Source: an uncultured Nitrosomonadales bacterium (GTDB lineage Bacteria; Pseudomonadota; Gammaproteobacteria; Burkholderiales; Gallionellaceae). From it: a DNA stretch of 37,466 bases. The position numbers and the translations under genes are program-made. This document shows, one piece after another, positions 17,570 to 28,774 of the stretch (position 1 is the first letter of the stretch; every line of letters begins with the position of its first letter). The DNA is taken from positions 1 through 37,466 of the forward strand of contig CAIOKY010000079.1 in NCBI GenBank assembly GCA_903858965.1, read 5' to 3'. The notes below the pieces were generated by a model. That model made no database searches. It was given only the letters and a program-made list of their open reading frames with translations, and was not told where the DNA came from.

Positions 17570-18805
17570 TTATTTTGGCGAAACATCCGGCACCTTGGCA
17601 TGTTGATCGTGCATCACGATGCGCGATACAAACAGGATCGCCAGGACGTTTCCCGTTATCGCAATATAGCCGACCAATTCATAATCGACGATCTGCCCCG
17701 CGCTGTTTTGCGTGATGATGAATCCGGCCAGCGTTGTAGCCAAGCCCATTGCCAATGACTGTACCGTGGCGTGAAGCGACATGAATGTACCGCGCAGTTT
17801 TGGTTGTGCCGCGGAAGTGATGATGGCCATCGCCGGAATCATGCGCCCCGAAACCAGCACGAAAAATACCGTAGTGCAGATCAACCATAGCCATAGCGGC
17901 GCAGGCCCGATGTGGGTCACCACAAACAGCGGCAGCAATGCGGCAGCGGCGGTCAACCGATAGACTTTGATCTTGCCATGCAGGTCGGCCCAATGGCCGA
18001 TCTGCCGCGCGGTGAACAGCGTTGCCATACCTCCTGCAAGATAAATGAACGGGATGTCGTGTTGCGTGATGCCGACATTGCCCACCGCATAGATGGTGAT
18101 GTAGGGAATCACCGTGAAGCCGGAAAAGATAATCAGTGCGGAAAACAGCAATGCACGCAGGTGATTGGGATCGCGCAGCACGGCGAACATTTCCACGAAC
18201 GGATGGGCGCGCTTCTGGACGCTGATGTGATGATGCAGTTCCGGCAGGATGCGTATGCCGATCACGATGAACAGTGCAGTCAGTATTGCGATCAGAATGA
18301 ATGGCGCACGCCATTGGAAAATCGTGGCCAGCCACAGGGACAGCGGCACACCGGCAACTGTGGACAAAGAAAACGCCGCCGACACGATGCCGCCAGCCTT
18401 GGCGCGGCGCGAAAAAGGGATCACATCGCCGACTATAGTTTGTACCATCGCCCCCATCACGCCGCCGAATGCGCCTGCCATGCCGCGCGCAATCAACAGC
18501 GTGACATACCCGGGAGCCAGTCCGCAGGCCAGTGTCGCCAGCCCGAACAGTCCAAACATCGTCAACAGCATGCGTTTGCGCTCGAACCGGTCGATGAATG
18601 TCGCGGCCAGCAATCCGGAAACAGCGGCGCTGAAACTGTATGCTGCCACCAGCAAGCCGAATTCATGGGTATGGATGCCGAATGCTTTCATCAAGATAGG
18701 CCCGAGCGGCATCATGATCATGAAGTCGAGGATGTGGCTGAACTGGATGCCGGCAAGGGTGAGCAGCAAATATCGTTCGCGTTGCGGGGTGAGAGCTGGT
18801 TGCAC
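17570..18805 (-). CDS. MFS transporter
   Basis: 411 aa, 12-TM-like; FIDRFERKRMLLTMFGLFGLATLACGLAPGYVTLLIARGMAGAFGGVMGAM typical of drug/sugar MFS. Confidence 0.9.
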   Translation of the reverse strand: MQPALTPQRERYLLLTLAGIQFSHILDFMIMMPLGPILMKAFGIHTHEFGLLVAAYSFSAAVSGLLAATFIDRFERKRMLLTMFGLFGLATLACGLAPGYVTLLIARGMAGAFGGVMGAMVQTIVGDVIPFSRRAKAGGIVSAAFSLSTVAGVPLSLWLATIFQWRAPFILIAILTALFIVIGIRILPELHHHISVQKRAHPFVEMFAVLRDPNHLRALLFSALIIFSGFTVIPYITIYAVGNVGITQHDIPFIYLAGGMATLFTARQIGHWADLHGKIKVYRLTAAAALLPLFVVTHIGPAPLWLWLICTTVFFVLVSGRMIPAMAIITSAAQPKLRGTFMSLHATVQSLAMGLATTLAGFIITQNSAGQIVDYELVGYIAITGNVLAILFVSRIVMHDQHAKVPDVSPK

Positions 18806-18962
18806 GTGTTTTCAGGCCAGGGAAGATGGGGGTGTGATTCTAACGTTTTGAATCGCCGATAAGAAATTTTGCGAGCTTTTGTCTCGCGGCATTTCGCCAG
18901 CTTACATCCTTTCCTGCGTCTGACGGTGTTAAAATTGGCACCTGAATTTACAGCAAGCCATC

Positions 18963-21900
18963 ATGCCGCAACCTTCATTTGTCCATCTCCGTTTGCACAG
19001 CGAATATTCCATTTCGGATGGCATGCTGCGCGTGGACGAGGCCGTTGCCGCGGCGCAACGCAATGCGATGCCGGCGTTGGCCCTGACCGACCTGAACAAT
19101 TTCTTCGGCCTGATCAAATTCTACAAAGCGGCGCGCGGCGCCGGTCTCAAGCCCGTCGTTGGCTGCGACGTGTTCATCAGCAATGATGCCGACCCGGATC
19201 GTCCCTACCGCCAGCTGTTGTTGTGCCAATCCAACGCCGGTTATCTGCTGTTGTGCCGTTTGCTCAGCCGCGCCTATCTGGAGAATCAGCATCGTGGCCG
19301 TGCGGAATTGCGCCGTGAATGGTTCCATCAGGATACCAATGGCCTGATTGCCCTGTCCGGCGCGCATCTCGGCGATGTCGGCAGCGCTCTGTCTTCCGGC
19401 AATGCCGCGCAGGCCAAACAGTTTGCACGGGAATGGGCGGCATTGTTCAACAACCGTTATTACATCGAAGTGCAGCGCGCCGGATTTGCCGACGAAGAAC
19501 ATTATCTGCATGCAGTGACCGGGCTTGCCGCGGAGCTCGGCTTGCCGGTGGTCGCCACCCATCCGGTGCAATTCCTCAGCGCGGACGACTTCAAGGCGCA
19601 CGAAGCGCGCGTGTGTATTGCCGAAGGCTATGTGCTCAATGACAAACGCCGCGTCAAGGCATTTACGCCACAGCAGTATTTCAAGACGCAAACGGAGATG
19701 GCTGAGCTGTTTGCCGATCTGCCGGAGGCACTGCAAAACAGCGTGGAGATTGCGCGCCGCTGCAATCTGTCGCTTACGTTGGGCAAGCCGCGTTTACCGG
19801 ATTTTCCGACGCCAAACGGGCAAGGGCTGGACGATTATCTGCGCGAGCAGGCGGAGTCGGGTTTGCAACAACGCATGATCATGCTCTATCCCGATGAAGC
19901 GGTGCGGGCTGCGAAACAAGCAGAATATCAGGCGCGGCTGGATTTCGAGATCAATACCATCATCAAGATGGGCTTCCCCGGCTACTTCCTGATCGTCGCG
20001 GACTTCATCCGCTGGGCAAAGGAAAACGGCGTGCCGGTCGGTCCCGGGCGCGGCTCCGGCGCAGGCTCACTGGTGGCATACAGCCTGGGCATCACCGATC
20101 TCGATCCGTTGCAATATGCGCTGCTGTTCGAGCGCTTCCTGAACCCCGAACGCGTGTCGATGCCGGACTTCGACGTGGATTTTTGCCAGGATGGGCGCGA
20201 GCGCGTCATCGATTATGTGAAGCAGAAATACGGCGCGGTCTGCGTCGCGCAGATTGCAACCTTCGGCACAATGGCTTCCAAGGCAGTGATCCGCGATGTC
20301 GGGCGCGTGATGGATTTTCCATACGGGTTATGCGATCGCCTGTCCAAGGCGATTCCGGTGGAAGGGGTGAAACCGGTGTCGCTGAAAAAAGCGCGCGAGC
20401 TGGAACCTGAGATCAACAGTATTGCGGAGAGCGAAGAGGGCGTGCCGGAGTTGCTCGAGCTGGCCGGACGCCTGGAAGACCTGACGCGCAACGTCGGCAT
20501 GCACGCGGGTGGCGTGCTGATCGCTCCCGGACAACTCACCGATTTTTGTCCGCTGTATTGTGCTGACAGCAGCACCAGCGTGGTCAGCCAGTTCGACAAG
20601 GACGATGTCGAATCGATAGGTTTGGTGAAGTTCGACTTTTTGGGCTTGCGCACATTGACCATCCTCGACTGGGCGATGCGCCATGTCACCAGACTTGCCG
20701 GAGGGACCGCGCCGCTCACATTGGAAACGATGCCGCTGGGCGATGCCGCGACCTATGGCCTGTTGAAGAAAGCCAACACTACCGCCGTGTTCCAGTTGGA
20801 ATCGCGCGGCATGAAAGACATGCTGGGCCGGGCGAAGCCGGATTGCTTTGAAGACATCATCGCGCTGGTAGCCTTGTATCGTCCCGGCCCGATGGATCTG
20901 ATTCCGGATTTCATACGGCGCAAGCAAGGCGAAAAATTCGATTACCCCCATCCTGCTGTCGAGCCGGTGCTGCGCGAGACCTACGGCATCATGGTCTACC
21001 AGGAACAGGTGATGCAGATGGCCCAGCTGGTGGGTGGTTACAGCTTGGGCGGAGCCGATCTGCTGCGCCGCGCGATGGGCAAGAAAAATGTCGAAGAGAT
21101 GGCCCAGCAGCGCGAGGTATTCATCGCGGGTGCGTTCAAGAACGGCACGTCCAAAGAGGTGGCCGGCAATCTGTTCGACCTGATGGAAAAGTTTGCCGGA
21201 TACGGTTTCAATAAATCACATGCCGCTGCCTATGCCCTGGTCGCTTATCAAACGGCTTACCTCAAGGCGCATCACCCGGCCGCTTTCATGGCGGCGACCT
21301 TGTCCGGCGATCTGGATAACACCGAAAAGGTCAGCATCTTTTACGCCGATACCTTGCAACAGAACATCCGCGTGTTGCCGCCGGACGTGAACAGTTCCGG
21401 CTACGTGTTCTCGCCGGTCGACGAGCAGACCATCGCCTACGGACTGGGTGCGATCAAGGGTACCGGCGAGGCGGCCATTGCCAACATCGTCAAGGCACGC
21501 GAGAAAGGTCCGTTCAAGGATTTGTTCGATTTCTGCCGCCGCGTCGACAAGCGTATCGTCAACCGCCGCACGGTCGAGGCGCTGATCAAGGCGGGTGCAT
21601 TCGATGGCATCAACGACCACCGTGCCGCGCTGATGGCCAGCGTCGATGCGGCATTGACGAGTGCCGACCAGCAGGCGCGTGCCGCCAATCAGAACAGCTT
21701 GTTTGGCCACGATGAATCGGATGCGGTGCTGATCGTCAAGACTGCCGATGTACCGCGCTGGCGCTTGCGCGAACAACTTGCGCACGAAAAAACCAGCCTG
21801 GGAATTTATCTGGGCGGGCATCCGTACCAGGAATATGCCGATGAGCTGGCCCACTTCATCAAAGTGAAACTGGCCGACCTGACGCCGCAATTCGTCGGCC

Positions 21901-22442
21901 AGTCGAATGGTGCCGGAAACGGTGCGGGGCATAATTCGCGGCGCGGTGTGCCGGTCGTTCTGGCGGGTATCGTGGCGGGCTTGCGCATCCAGCAGACCCG
22001 GCGCGGACGCATGGCGGTGGTCACGCTGGACGATGGCAGTGCCCAGGTCGAGCTGACCGTATTCAACGAAATCTACGAGGCCAGCCGCCCGTGGATCAAA
22101 GAGGATGAATTGCTGGTGGTGCGCGGCAAAGCCAGCCTGGATGAGTATTCCGGAAACGTGCGGGTGACGGGTGATGAGCTGTTCGACTTCGCCTCGGCGC
22201 GTTCGCACTTTGCGCAACAACTGGCGTTGCGCTGCAACGGCAATGCCAGCATCGCCCAGCTCAAAAAATTATTCACCCCGTATCGCGATGGCAAGTGCCC
22301 GGTGCAGATCATCTACCGCAACGACAGTGCAAGCTGCCAGCTGCGTTTGGGCGAGGACTGGCAGGTGACGCTGCACGACGATCTGCTGCGCGATCTGCGC
22401 GCGCTGTTGCGCGAAGAGAATGTGAAGGTGATTTACAGCTGA
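18963..22442 (+). CDS. dnaE: DNA polymerase III subunit alpha
   Basis: 1159 aa; PHP domain FVHLRLHSEYSISDGMLRVDE; GPGRGSGAGSLVAYSLGITDLDPL; PDFDVDFCQDGRERVIDYV; C-terminal OB fold. Confidence 0.98.
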   Translation: MPQPSFVHLRLHSEYSISDGMLRVDEAVAAAQRNAMPALALTDLNNFFGLIKFYKAARGAGLKPVVGCDVFISNDADPDRPYRQLLLCQSNAGYLLLCRLLSRAYLENQHRGRAELRREWFHQDTNGLIALSGAHLGDVGSALSSGNAAQAKQFAREWAALFNNRYYIEVQRAGFADEEHYLHAVTGLAAELGLPVVATHPVQFLSADDFKAHEARVCIAEGYVLNDKRRVKAFTPQQYFKTQTEMAELFADLPEALQNSVEIARRCNLSLTLGKPRLPDFPTPNGQGLDDYLREQAESGLQQRMIMLYPDEAVRAAKQAEYQARLDFEINTIIKMGFPGYFLIVADFIRWAKENGVPVGPGRGSGAGSLVAYSLGITDLDPLQYALLFERFLNPERVSMPDFDVDFCQDGRERVIDYVKQKYGAVCVAQIATFGTMASKAVIRDVGRVMDFPYGLCDRLSKAIPVEGVKPVSLKKARELEPEINSIAESEEGVPELLELAGRLEDLTRNVGMHAGGVLIAPGQLTDFCPLYCADSSTSVVSQFDKDDVESIGLVKFDFLGLRTLTILDWAMRHVTRLAGGTAPLTLETMPLGDAATYGLLKKANTTAVFQLESRGMKDMLGRAKPDCFEDIIALVALYRPGPMDLIPDFIRRKQGEKFDYPHPAVEPVLRETYGIMVYQEQVMQMAQLVGGYSLGGADLLRRAMGKKNVEEMAQQREVFIAGAFKNGTSKEVAGNLFDLMEKFAGYGFNKSHAAAYALVAYQTAYLKAHHPAAFMAATLSGDLDNTEKVSIFYADTLQQNIRVLPPDVNSSGYVFSPVDEQTIAYGLGAIKGTGEAAIANIVKAREKGPFKDLFDFCRRVDKRIVNRRTVEALIKAGAFDGINDHRAALMASVDAALTSADQQARAANQNSLFGHDESDAVLIVKTADVPRWRLREQLAHEKTSLGIYLGGHPYQEYADELAHFIKVKLADLTPQFVGQSNGAGNGAGHNSRRGVPVVLAGIVAGLRIQQTRRGRMAVVTLDDGSAQVELTVFNEIYEASRPWIKEDELLVVRGKASLDEYSGNVRVTGDELFDFASARSHFAQQLALRCNGNASIAQLKKLFTPYRDGKCPVQIIYRNDSASCQLRLGEDWQVTLHDDLLRDLRALLREENVKVIYS

Positions 22443-22443
22443 C

Positions 22444-24519
22444 CTATTTGACGCGCATGCCGGGCTGCGCACCGTCATCCGGGCTGAGGATGAACAGACC
22501 GGGTGCTTCTCCCGAAGCCGCCAGCACCATGCCTTCCGACAGGCCGAACTTCATCTTGCGCGGCGCGAGGTTGGCGACCATCACGGTCATGCGACCGTTA
22601 AGTTTTTCCGGATCATAGGCTGACTTGATGCCGGCGAATACCGTACGCGTTTTTTCCTCACCGATGTCCAGTGTCAGCTTCAATAATTTTTCCGCGCCTT
22701 CGACATGCTCGGCATTGACAATTTTCGCCACGCGCAGATCGATCTTGCTGAACTCGTCGATGGAAATCGTTTCGGCTATCGGCGCGATGGCATGCTGTTG
22801 ATGTTCCGCGTGGCGTGCGGGGGAATGAGCGTTTGTGGTCGGTTCCAGGGTTTGTTTGTTGGCTTCTATCATGGCATCAATTTGTTTTTGGTCAACGCGG
22901 GTCATTAAATGCTGATATGAATTTATTTTGCGACCATCAGGCAGCAAGCTGTTGATGTCTTGCCAGGTTAACGGTGGAATGTTGAGAAAACATTCCACCT
23001 CAGCAGCAAGTTTAGGGAGTATGGGTTTCAGGTAGATGGTTAACAGCCTGAATGCATTTATAAGAGTGCTGCACACCGATTGCAATTGTAAATTATTGCT
23101 TGGATCTTTTGCGAGTTGCCAAGGTTTTTGGTGATCGGTATAGGCATTAACGTTATCAGCAAGCGCCATGATTTTTCTGATGGCAGATGAAAAATCACGT
23201 AGCTCATAGTATGAATGAATTTCTTCTGCTTTTGAATGAATGAGGCCAAGCAAGGAGCCAAATCCGTCGTAGTCCTTTTTAAGTATGCCATCAAAATTTT
23301 TCAATAAAAACCCTGATGCCCGGCTGGCGATGTTGATGTATTTCCCAACCAAATCACTATTCACTTTTGCGAGAAAATCCTCAAGGTTCAGATCGAGGTC
23401 CTCCATCGTGCCGTTGAGTTTTGCGGCGTAGTAGTAGCGCAGGTATTCAGGGTTGAGTCCCTGTTTGAGATAACTATCTGCGGTGATGAAGGTGCCGCGC
23501 GATTTGCTCATCTTCTCGCCGTTCACGGTGAGGAAGCCGTGCGCGAACAACTTGGTCGGTGTGCGGAACCCGGCGTGCTGCAGCATCGCGGGCCAGAACA
23601 GCGCGTGGAAATACAAAATATCCTTGCCGATGAAGTGATACATCTCGGTCTTTGAACCGGCATTCCAGTATTCGTCGAAGTCCAGCCCTTTCTCATTGCA
23701 CAGTTGTTTGAAGCTGCCCATGTAACCGACCGGTGCGTCCAGCCACACGTAGAAATATTTTCCCGGCGCATCGGGTATCTCGAAACCGAAATAGGGCGCA
23801 TCGCGCGAGATGTCCCAGTCCGATAATTTGTTTTCGCTTTCGCTGCCCAGCCATTCCTGCATCTTGTTCGCGGCTTCCGGTTGCAGTGAACCGCTGCGTG
23901 TCCATTCGCGCAGAAATTTCTGGCAGGTGTCGGCGGAAAGTTTGAAGAAGTAATGGTCGGAATTGCGCAGTTCCGGTTTTGCGCCGGATACAGCGGAGTA
24001 GGGGTTAATCAGGTCGGTGGGTGCGTAGGCCGCGCCGCACACTTCGCAATTGTCGCCGTACTGATCCTTGGCGTGGCACTTCGGGCACTCGCCCTTGATG
24101 AAGCGGTCCGGCAGGAACATGCTCTTGACCGGGTCGTAGAATTGCTCGATGGAGCGCACCTCGATCAAATTGGCGGCCTTGAGTTTTCGGTAGATAGACT
24201 CGGAGTATGCTTTGGTCTCGGCGCTGTTGGTGCTTCCGTAGTTGTCGAACTCAACGTGGAAGCCCTTGAAGTCGGCAATGTGCTCGTGCCACACGCGGTC
24301 TATCAATTGTTCCGGCGAGATGCCTTCCTTTTCGGCGCGCAGCATGATGGGCGTGCCGTGGGTGTCGTCGGCGCACACGTAGTGGCATTCGGTGTCTTTC
24401 TGCATGTTCTGGAAGCGCACCCAGATATCGGTCTGGATGTATTCGACCAGGTGGCCGAGGTGGATGCTGCCGTTTGCATAAGGCAAGGCCGACGTGACGA
24501 GGATTTTTCTTTTGGACAT
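22444..24519 (-). CDS. metG: Methionyl-tRNA synthetase
   Basis: [34 protein letters not shown] (HIGH); [11 protein letters not shown] (KMSKS); zinc knuckle [18 protein letters not shown]-terminal tRNA-binding domain. Confidence 0.98.
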   Translation of the reverse strand: MSKRKILVTSALPYANGSIHLGHLVEYIQTDIWVRFQNMQKDTECHYVCADDTHGTPIMLRAEKEGISPEQLIDRVWHEHIADFKGFHVEFDNYGSTNSAETKAYSESIYRKLKAANLIEVRSIEQFYDPVKSMFLPDRFIKGECPKCHAKDQYGDNCEVCGAAYAPTDLINPYSAVSGAKPELRNSDHYFFKLSADTCQKFLREWTRSGSLQPEAANKMQEWLGSESENKLSDWDISRDAPYFGFEIPDAPGKYFYVWLDAPVGYMGSFKQLCNEKGLDFDEYWNAGSKTEMYHFIGKDILYFHALFWPAMLQHAGFRTPTKLFAHGFLTVNGEKMSKSRGTFITADSYLKQGLNPEYLRYYYAAKLNGTMEDLDLNLEDFLAKVNSDLVGKYINIASRASGFLLKNFDGILKKDYDGFGSLLGLIHSKAEEIHSYYELRDFSSAIRKIMALADNVNAYTDHQKPWQLAKDPSNNLQLQSVCSTLINAFRLLTIYLKPILPKLAAEVECFLNIPPLTWQDINSLLPDGRKINSYQHLMTRVDQKQIDAMIEANKQTLEPTTNAHSPARHAEHQQHAIAPIAETISIDEFSKIDLRVAKIVNAEHVEGAEKLLKLTLDIGEEKTRTVFAGIKSAYDPEKLNGRMTVMVANLAPRKMKFGLSEGMVLAASGEAPGLFILSPDDGAQPGMRVK

Positions 24520-24640
24520 TATGAACTGGCTGAAATGCTATAAAGACGCGGATTTTAGCAAATCGCGCGCATGAGCGGCGAATTGGTTAAAATCGCGCCC
24601 TTGCAACGAGTCGTACCGAAACTTAATAAGAGGGATAGTA

Positions 24641-25207
24641 ATGAGCATCAAGTCAGACAAGTGGATACGCCGCATGGCGGAGCAGCACAAGATGATCGAA
24701 CCATACGAGCCTAACCAGGTGAAGGAAGTCGACGGCAAACGCATCGTGTCGTATGGCACATCCAGCTACGGCTACGATATCCGCTGCTCCAATGAGTTCA
24801 AGCTGTTCACCAACATCAACAGCACCATCGTCGACCCGAAGAACTTCGATCCGAATTCCTTCGTCGAGGTCACTGCCGATTACTGCATCATCCCGCCGAA
24901 CTCGTTCGCGCTGGCGCGCACAGTCGAGTATTTCCGCATTCCGCGCAGCGTGCTGACTGTGTGCCTGGGCAAATCCACGTACGCGCGCTGCGGCATCATC
25001 GTCAACGTCACGCCGTTCGAACCCGAGTGGGAGGGCTACGTGACGCTGGAGTTTTCCAACACCACCCCCCTGCCGGCAAAGATCTATGCCAACGAGGGCA
25101 TAGCACAAGTGTTGTTCTTCGAGAGCGATGAAGTCTGCGAAACGTCCTATAAAGATCGCGGCGGAAAATATCAGGGCCAAGTCGGCGTGACGCTGCCGAA
25201 GATGTGA
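24641..25207 (+). CDS. dcd: dCTP deaminase
   Basis: [22 protein letters not shown]...[17 protein letters not shown]...[53 protein letters not shown]. Confidence 0.97.
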   Translation: MSIKSDKWIRRMAEQHKMIEPYEPNQVKEVDGKRIVSYGTSSYGYDIRCSNEFKLFTNINSTIVDPKNFDPNSFVEVTADYCIIPPNSFALARTVEYFRIPRSVLTVCLGKSTYARCGIIVNVTPFEPEWEGYVTLEFSNTTPLPAKIYANEGIAQVLFFESDEVCETSYKDRGGKYQGQVGVTLPKM

Positions 25208-25321
25208 TCACACTGTTGTGGCTAAACCTGAAAATCTTCCTTGCACCAGCGTGGAAATCTGCGACAATCCGCGCCAATTCGTAATGCCAACCCCATTCGC
25301 CATTCCCACTGGGAGTTATAA

Positions 25322-27574
25322 ATGAAATTTAGATTTCCTATTGTCATCATCGACGAAGACTTCCGCTCCGAGAATGCCAGCGGCCTGGGCATACGTGCCT
25401 TGGCAGACGCGCTGGAGAAAGAAGGCATGGAAGTGCTTGGTGTGACCAGCTATGGCGACCTGACTTCGTTTGCGCAGCAGCAGAGCCGCGCCTCGGCATT
25501 CCTGCTGTCTATCGATGATGAGGAATTCGGTTCGGGCAGCGCAGAAGAAACCGTGATTGCGCTGAAGAGTTTGCGTGCGTTCGTGCAGGAGATACGCTTC
25601 AAGAATGCCGACATCCCGATTTACCTGTACGGCGAGACGCGTACTTCGCGGCACATTCCGAATGATGTGTTGCGCGAGTTGCACGGCTTCATTCACATGC
25701 ATGAGGACACGCCGGAATTCGTCGCGCGCCATATCATCCGTGAAGCCAAGTCTTATCTGGATTCGCTGGCGCCGCCGTTCTTCCGCGCCCTGCTGCATTA
25801 CGCGCAGGACGGTTCGTATTCGTGGCATTGCCCGGGACACTCCGGTGGCGTGGCATTTCTTAAATCGCCGGTAGGCCAGATGTTCCACCAGTTCTTCGGC
25901 GAGAACATGCTGCGTGCCGACGTGTGCAATGCGGTGGACGAGCTGGGGCAACTACTCGACCATACCGGTCCGGTGGCGGCATCGGAGCGCAATGCGGCGC
26001 GTATCTTCAACTCCGATCACCTGTTCTTCGTCACCAACGGCACGTCCACTTCCAACAAGATCGTATGGCACTCGACCGTTGCGCCGGATGACGTGGTGGT
26101 GGTGGACCGCAACTGCCACAAGTCCATCCTGCACGCAATCATGATGACCGGTGCGGTGCCGGTGTTCCTGACGCCGACACGCAACCATTACGGCATCATC
26201 GGGCCGATCCCTAAATCTGAATTCGAGCCGGCCAATATCCAGAAGAAGATCGATGCGAACCCGTTCATCAAGGATAAGACCAAGAAGCCGCGCATCCTGA
26301 CCATCACGCAGAGCACATACGACGGCGTGGTGTACAACGTGGAGATGCTGAAGGAGATGCTGGACGGGCGCATCGATACGCTGCATTTCGATGAGGCGTG
26401 GCTGCCGCATGCGGCGTTCCACGAGTTTTACAAGGACATGCATGCGATCGGCAAATATCGTCCGCGCGCCAAGGAATCGATGATCTTCGCTACACAGTCC
26501 ACACACAAATTGCTGGCCGGATTGTCGCAGGCTTCGCAAATACTGGTGCGTGAACCGGAAAGCCGCAAGCTCAACAGCCACGTGTTCAACGAGGCCTACC
26601 TGATGCACACCTCGACCTCGCCGCAATACGCGATCATCGCTTCATGCGACGTGGCCGCCGCGATGATGGAACCGCCGGGCGGTACCGCACTGGTGGAAGA
26701 GAGCATCGCCGAGGCCATGGATTTCCGCCGCGCGATGCGCAAGGTGGACGACGAGTTCGGCAAGGACTGGTGGTTCAAGGTGTGGGGCCCGGAGAAGATC
26801 GCCGCGGAAGGCATAGGCTCGCGCGACGACTGGATGCTGAAGACCTCGGACAAGTGGCACGGCTTCGGCAAGCTGGCTGCCGGTTTCAACATGCTGGACC
26901 CGATCAAGGCGACCGTGATTACGCCGGGGCTGAACCTTAACGGCAATTTCGACGAGAACGGGATTCCCGCCGCAATGGTCACCAAATATCTCGCCGAACA
27001 CGGCGTCATCGTCGAGAAGTGCGGACTGTATTCGTTTTTCATCATGTTCACGATCGGCATCACCAAGGGCCGCTGGAACACGCTGCTCACCGCGTTGCAG
27101 CAGTTCAAGGACGACTACGACAAGAACCAGCCGATGTGGCGCATCCTGCCCGAGTTTTCGGTAAAGTTTCCGGGTTATGAGCGAGTCGGATTGCGCGACC
27201 TGTGCCAGCAGATCCATGACACTTACAAGGCGCACAATGTCGCGAAGATGACGACCGAGATGTATCTCTCCGATATGCAACCCGCGATGAAACCTTCCGA
27301 TGCATTCGCCAAGATGGCGCACGATGAGATCGATCGCGTGGAGATCGATGAACTTGAAGGCCGCATCACGGCGGTATTGCTGACCCCTTACCCACCGGGC
27401 ATCCCGTTGCTGATTCCCGGGGAACGTTTTAACAAGACCATCGTCGATTACCTCAAATTCGCGCGCGACTTCAATAAGAAATTTCCCGGCTTTGAAACCG
27501 ACATCCACGGCCTGGTATCAGACAAGACCAACGGCGAGCGGATGTACTACGTGGACTGCGTGCGGCTGGGTTGA
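25322..27574 (+). CDS. PLP-dependent Orn/Lys/Arg decarboxylase (biodegradative type; arginine/lysine/ornithine specificity not resolved)
   Basis: 750 aa; SWHCPGHSGGVAFLKSPVGQMFHQFFGENMLRADVC; HFDEAWLPHAAFHEFY; STHKLLAGLSQASQI (PLP lysine). Confidence 0.94.
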   Translation: MKFRFPIVIIDEDFRSENASGLGIRALADALEKEGMEVLGVTSYGDLTSFAQQQSRASAFLLSIDDEEFGSGSAEETVIALKSLRAFVQEIRFKNADIPIYLYGETRTSRHIPNDVLRELHGFIHMHEDTPEFVARHIIREAKSYLDSLAPPFFRALLHYAQDGSYSWHCPGHSGGVAFLKSPVGQMFHQFFGENMLRADVCNAVDELGQLLDHTGPVAASERNAARIFNSDHLFFVTNGTSTSNKIVWHSTVAPDDVVVVDRNCHKSILHAIMMTGAVPVFLTPTRNHYGIIGPIPKSEFEPANIQKKIDANPFIKDKTKKPRILTITQSTYDGVVYNVEMLKEMLDGRIDTLHFDEAWLPHAAFHEFYKDMHAIGKYRPRAKESMIFATQSTHKLLAGLSQASQILVREPESRKLNSHVFNEAYLMHTSTSPQYAIIASCDVAAAMMEPPGGTALVEESIAEAMDFRRAMRKVDDEFGKDWWFKVWGPEKIAAEGIGSRDDWMLKTSDKWHGFGKLAAGFNMLDPIKATVITPGLNLNGNFDENGIPAAMVTKYLAEHGVIVEKCGLYSFFIMFTIGITKGRWNTLLTALQQFKDDYDKNQPMWRILPEFSVKFPGYERVGLRDLCQQIHDTYKAHNVAKMTTEMYLSDMQPAMKPSDAFAKMAHDEIDRVEIDELEGRITAVLLTPYPPGIPLLIPGERFNKTIVDYLKFARDFNKKFPGFETDIHGLVSDKTNGERMYYVDCVRLG

Positions 27575-27778
27575 GCAGGTTGTAACTGCCAATCCCATGG
27601 CAGACCTCAAATGGAATCCCTACCGCCCGTTTTTTTGCACGGCTCAATGTGTGGCTGCACCTGATGCTTTAGCCCGATCGGGGATTTCTATTTTCAGGAG
27701 AAGGAACTTGTTGCGGTACATGCAGTCTATGAACCCGGTTTGAATACTTCAAGAAACAAACAATCTGAATCCTGATGG

Positions 27779-27811
27779 AAACGCATGCTAAAAGGCGCAT
27801 GCGTTTTTTTT
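27779..27811 (+). terminator. Rho-independent terminator / possible attenuator
   Basis: AAACGCATGC-TAAAAGGC-GCATGCGTTT, perfect 10-bp stem followed by an uninterrupted T run to 27811. Confidence 0.85.
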
Positions 27812-28764
27812 CGATAATATTGATTGGCCTTTGCATAACCGGATGTGTGAATATGTTGGCTGGCATGATGCATAACAAGGCTGTTGCAGCAACCGATAAT
27901 GCGCCAGCCGCAGTACGGGATGCTGGCGTCGGCCATGGCGTGGTGTGGTTTGCGGCCATCGTTCTGATCGCGGCGGCATGGCCTGTCTACATGGGCGCAG
28001 TCTATAAGCCCGGAACCGGATTGGGCTATTACCTTGGTTTGATCGGCGGGATAATGATGTTGCTGATGTTGCTCTATCCGGTACGCAAGCACATGCGGCT
28101 GGCACGCAACTGGGGGCCGGTGCGCTACTGGTTCATGCTGCACATGATATTCGGGATAGGCGGGCCGACATTAATCCTGTTCCATTCGACCTTCCATGTG
28201 AAATCGCTGAATGCCGGCGTTGCGCTATTTTCCATGTTGCTGGTCGCGTCCAGCGGCATCATAGGACGATTCATCTATAAGCGCATACATCACGGACTCT
28301 ATGGGCGAAGATCCAACCTGGAGGAATTACAGCAGGCCGTGGATGCAAACCAGAACAAGGTGAGCAAAGTGAATGCGGCCTTGGTGGAAACAACAGAAGT
28401 CGGCGAGAAATTGAAGCACTTTCGCGCCATGGCCTTTGCGCGGGAAGAGTCGCCTTTCATGCGTCTCTGGAATTTTATGGCGCTGGACTGGCAGCGGCGC
28501 AAACTGGCGAGCTACTGCCATAAGGAGTTACGGCAGGCCGCCGAGAATCTGGCCAAGTCGCAGGGATGGAGCAGGCAGCAACAGGAGCAGCATCTTTTGG
28601 CTGTGTCGCAGGATGTGAACGAGTACCTGGATGCTGTGCAGCAAGCTGCTCAATTTTCATCCTACGAAAGACTGTTCCGCTTGTGGCATATTCTGCATTC
28701 GCCTTTTGTATGGTTGCTCGCTATCAGTGGCATAGTCCATGTCATAGCGGTCAACATGTACTGA
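27799..28764 (+). CDS. Polytopic membrane protein, putative b-type cytochrome-like inner-membrane quinone-interacting component
   Basis: Several TM segments with conserved-looking His residues (FMLHMIFGIGGPTLILFHSTFHV; LWHILHSPFVWLLAISGIVHVIAVN), directly upstream of multiheme cytochromes. The true start is uncertain (27775, 27799 or 27853), because the terminator hairpin spans the annotated start. Confidence 0.7.
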   Translation: MRFFSIILIGLCITGCVNMLAGMMHNKAVAATDNAPAAVRDAGVGHGVVWFAAIVLIAAAWPVYMGAVYKPGTGLGYYLGLIGGIMMLLMLLYPVRKHMRLARNWGPVRYWFMLHMIFGIGGPTLILFHSTFHVKSLNAGVALFSMLLVASSGIIGRFIYKRIHHGLYGRRSNLEELQQAVDANQNKVSKVNAALVETTEVGEKLKHFRAMAFAREESPFMRLWNFMALDWQRRKLASYCHKELRQAAENLAKSQGWSRQQQEQHLLAVSQDVNEYLDAVQQAAQFSSYERLFRLWHILHSPFVWLLAISGIVHVIAVNMY

Positions 28765-28774
28765 TTGCTGCCGG

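Noticed and set aside
17386-17601. Minus-strand ORF ...VKGIEPSYAAWEAAVLPLNYTR...
   Set aside because: It is the antisense translation of the tRNA-Gly gene, a well-known spurious ORF pattern.
17912-18862. 316-aa plus-strand ORF opposite the MFS transporter
   Set aside because: Gln/Arg/His-rich shadow translation; the MFS gene on the minus strand is convincing.
21216-22220. 334-aa minus-strand ORF antisense to dnaE
   Set aside because: Shadow ORF of a GC-rich coding gene; no recognisable domain; the sense strand encodes DnaE unambiguously.
26642-27508. 288-aa minus-strand ORF antisense to the decarboxylase
   Set aside because: Antisense shadow with low-complexity His/Arg/Val-rich composition; the sense gene is clear.
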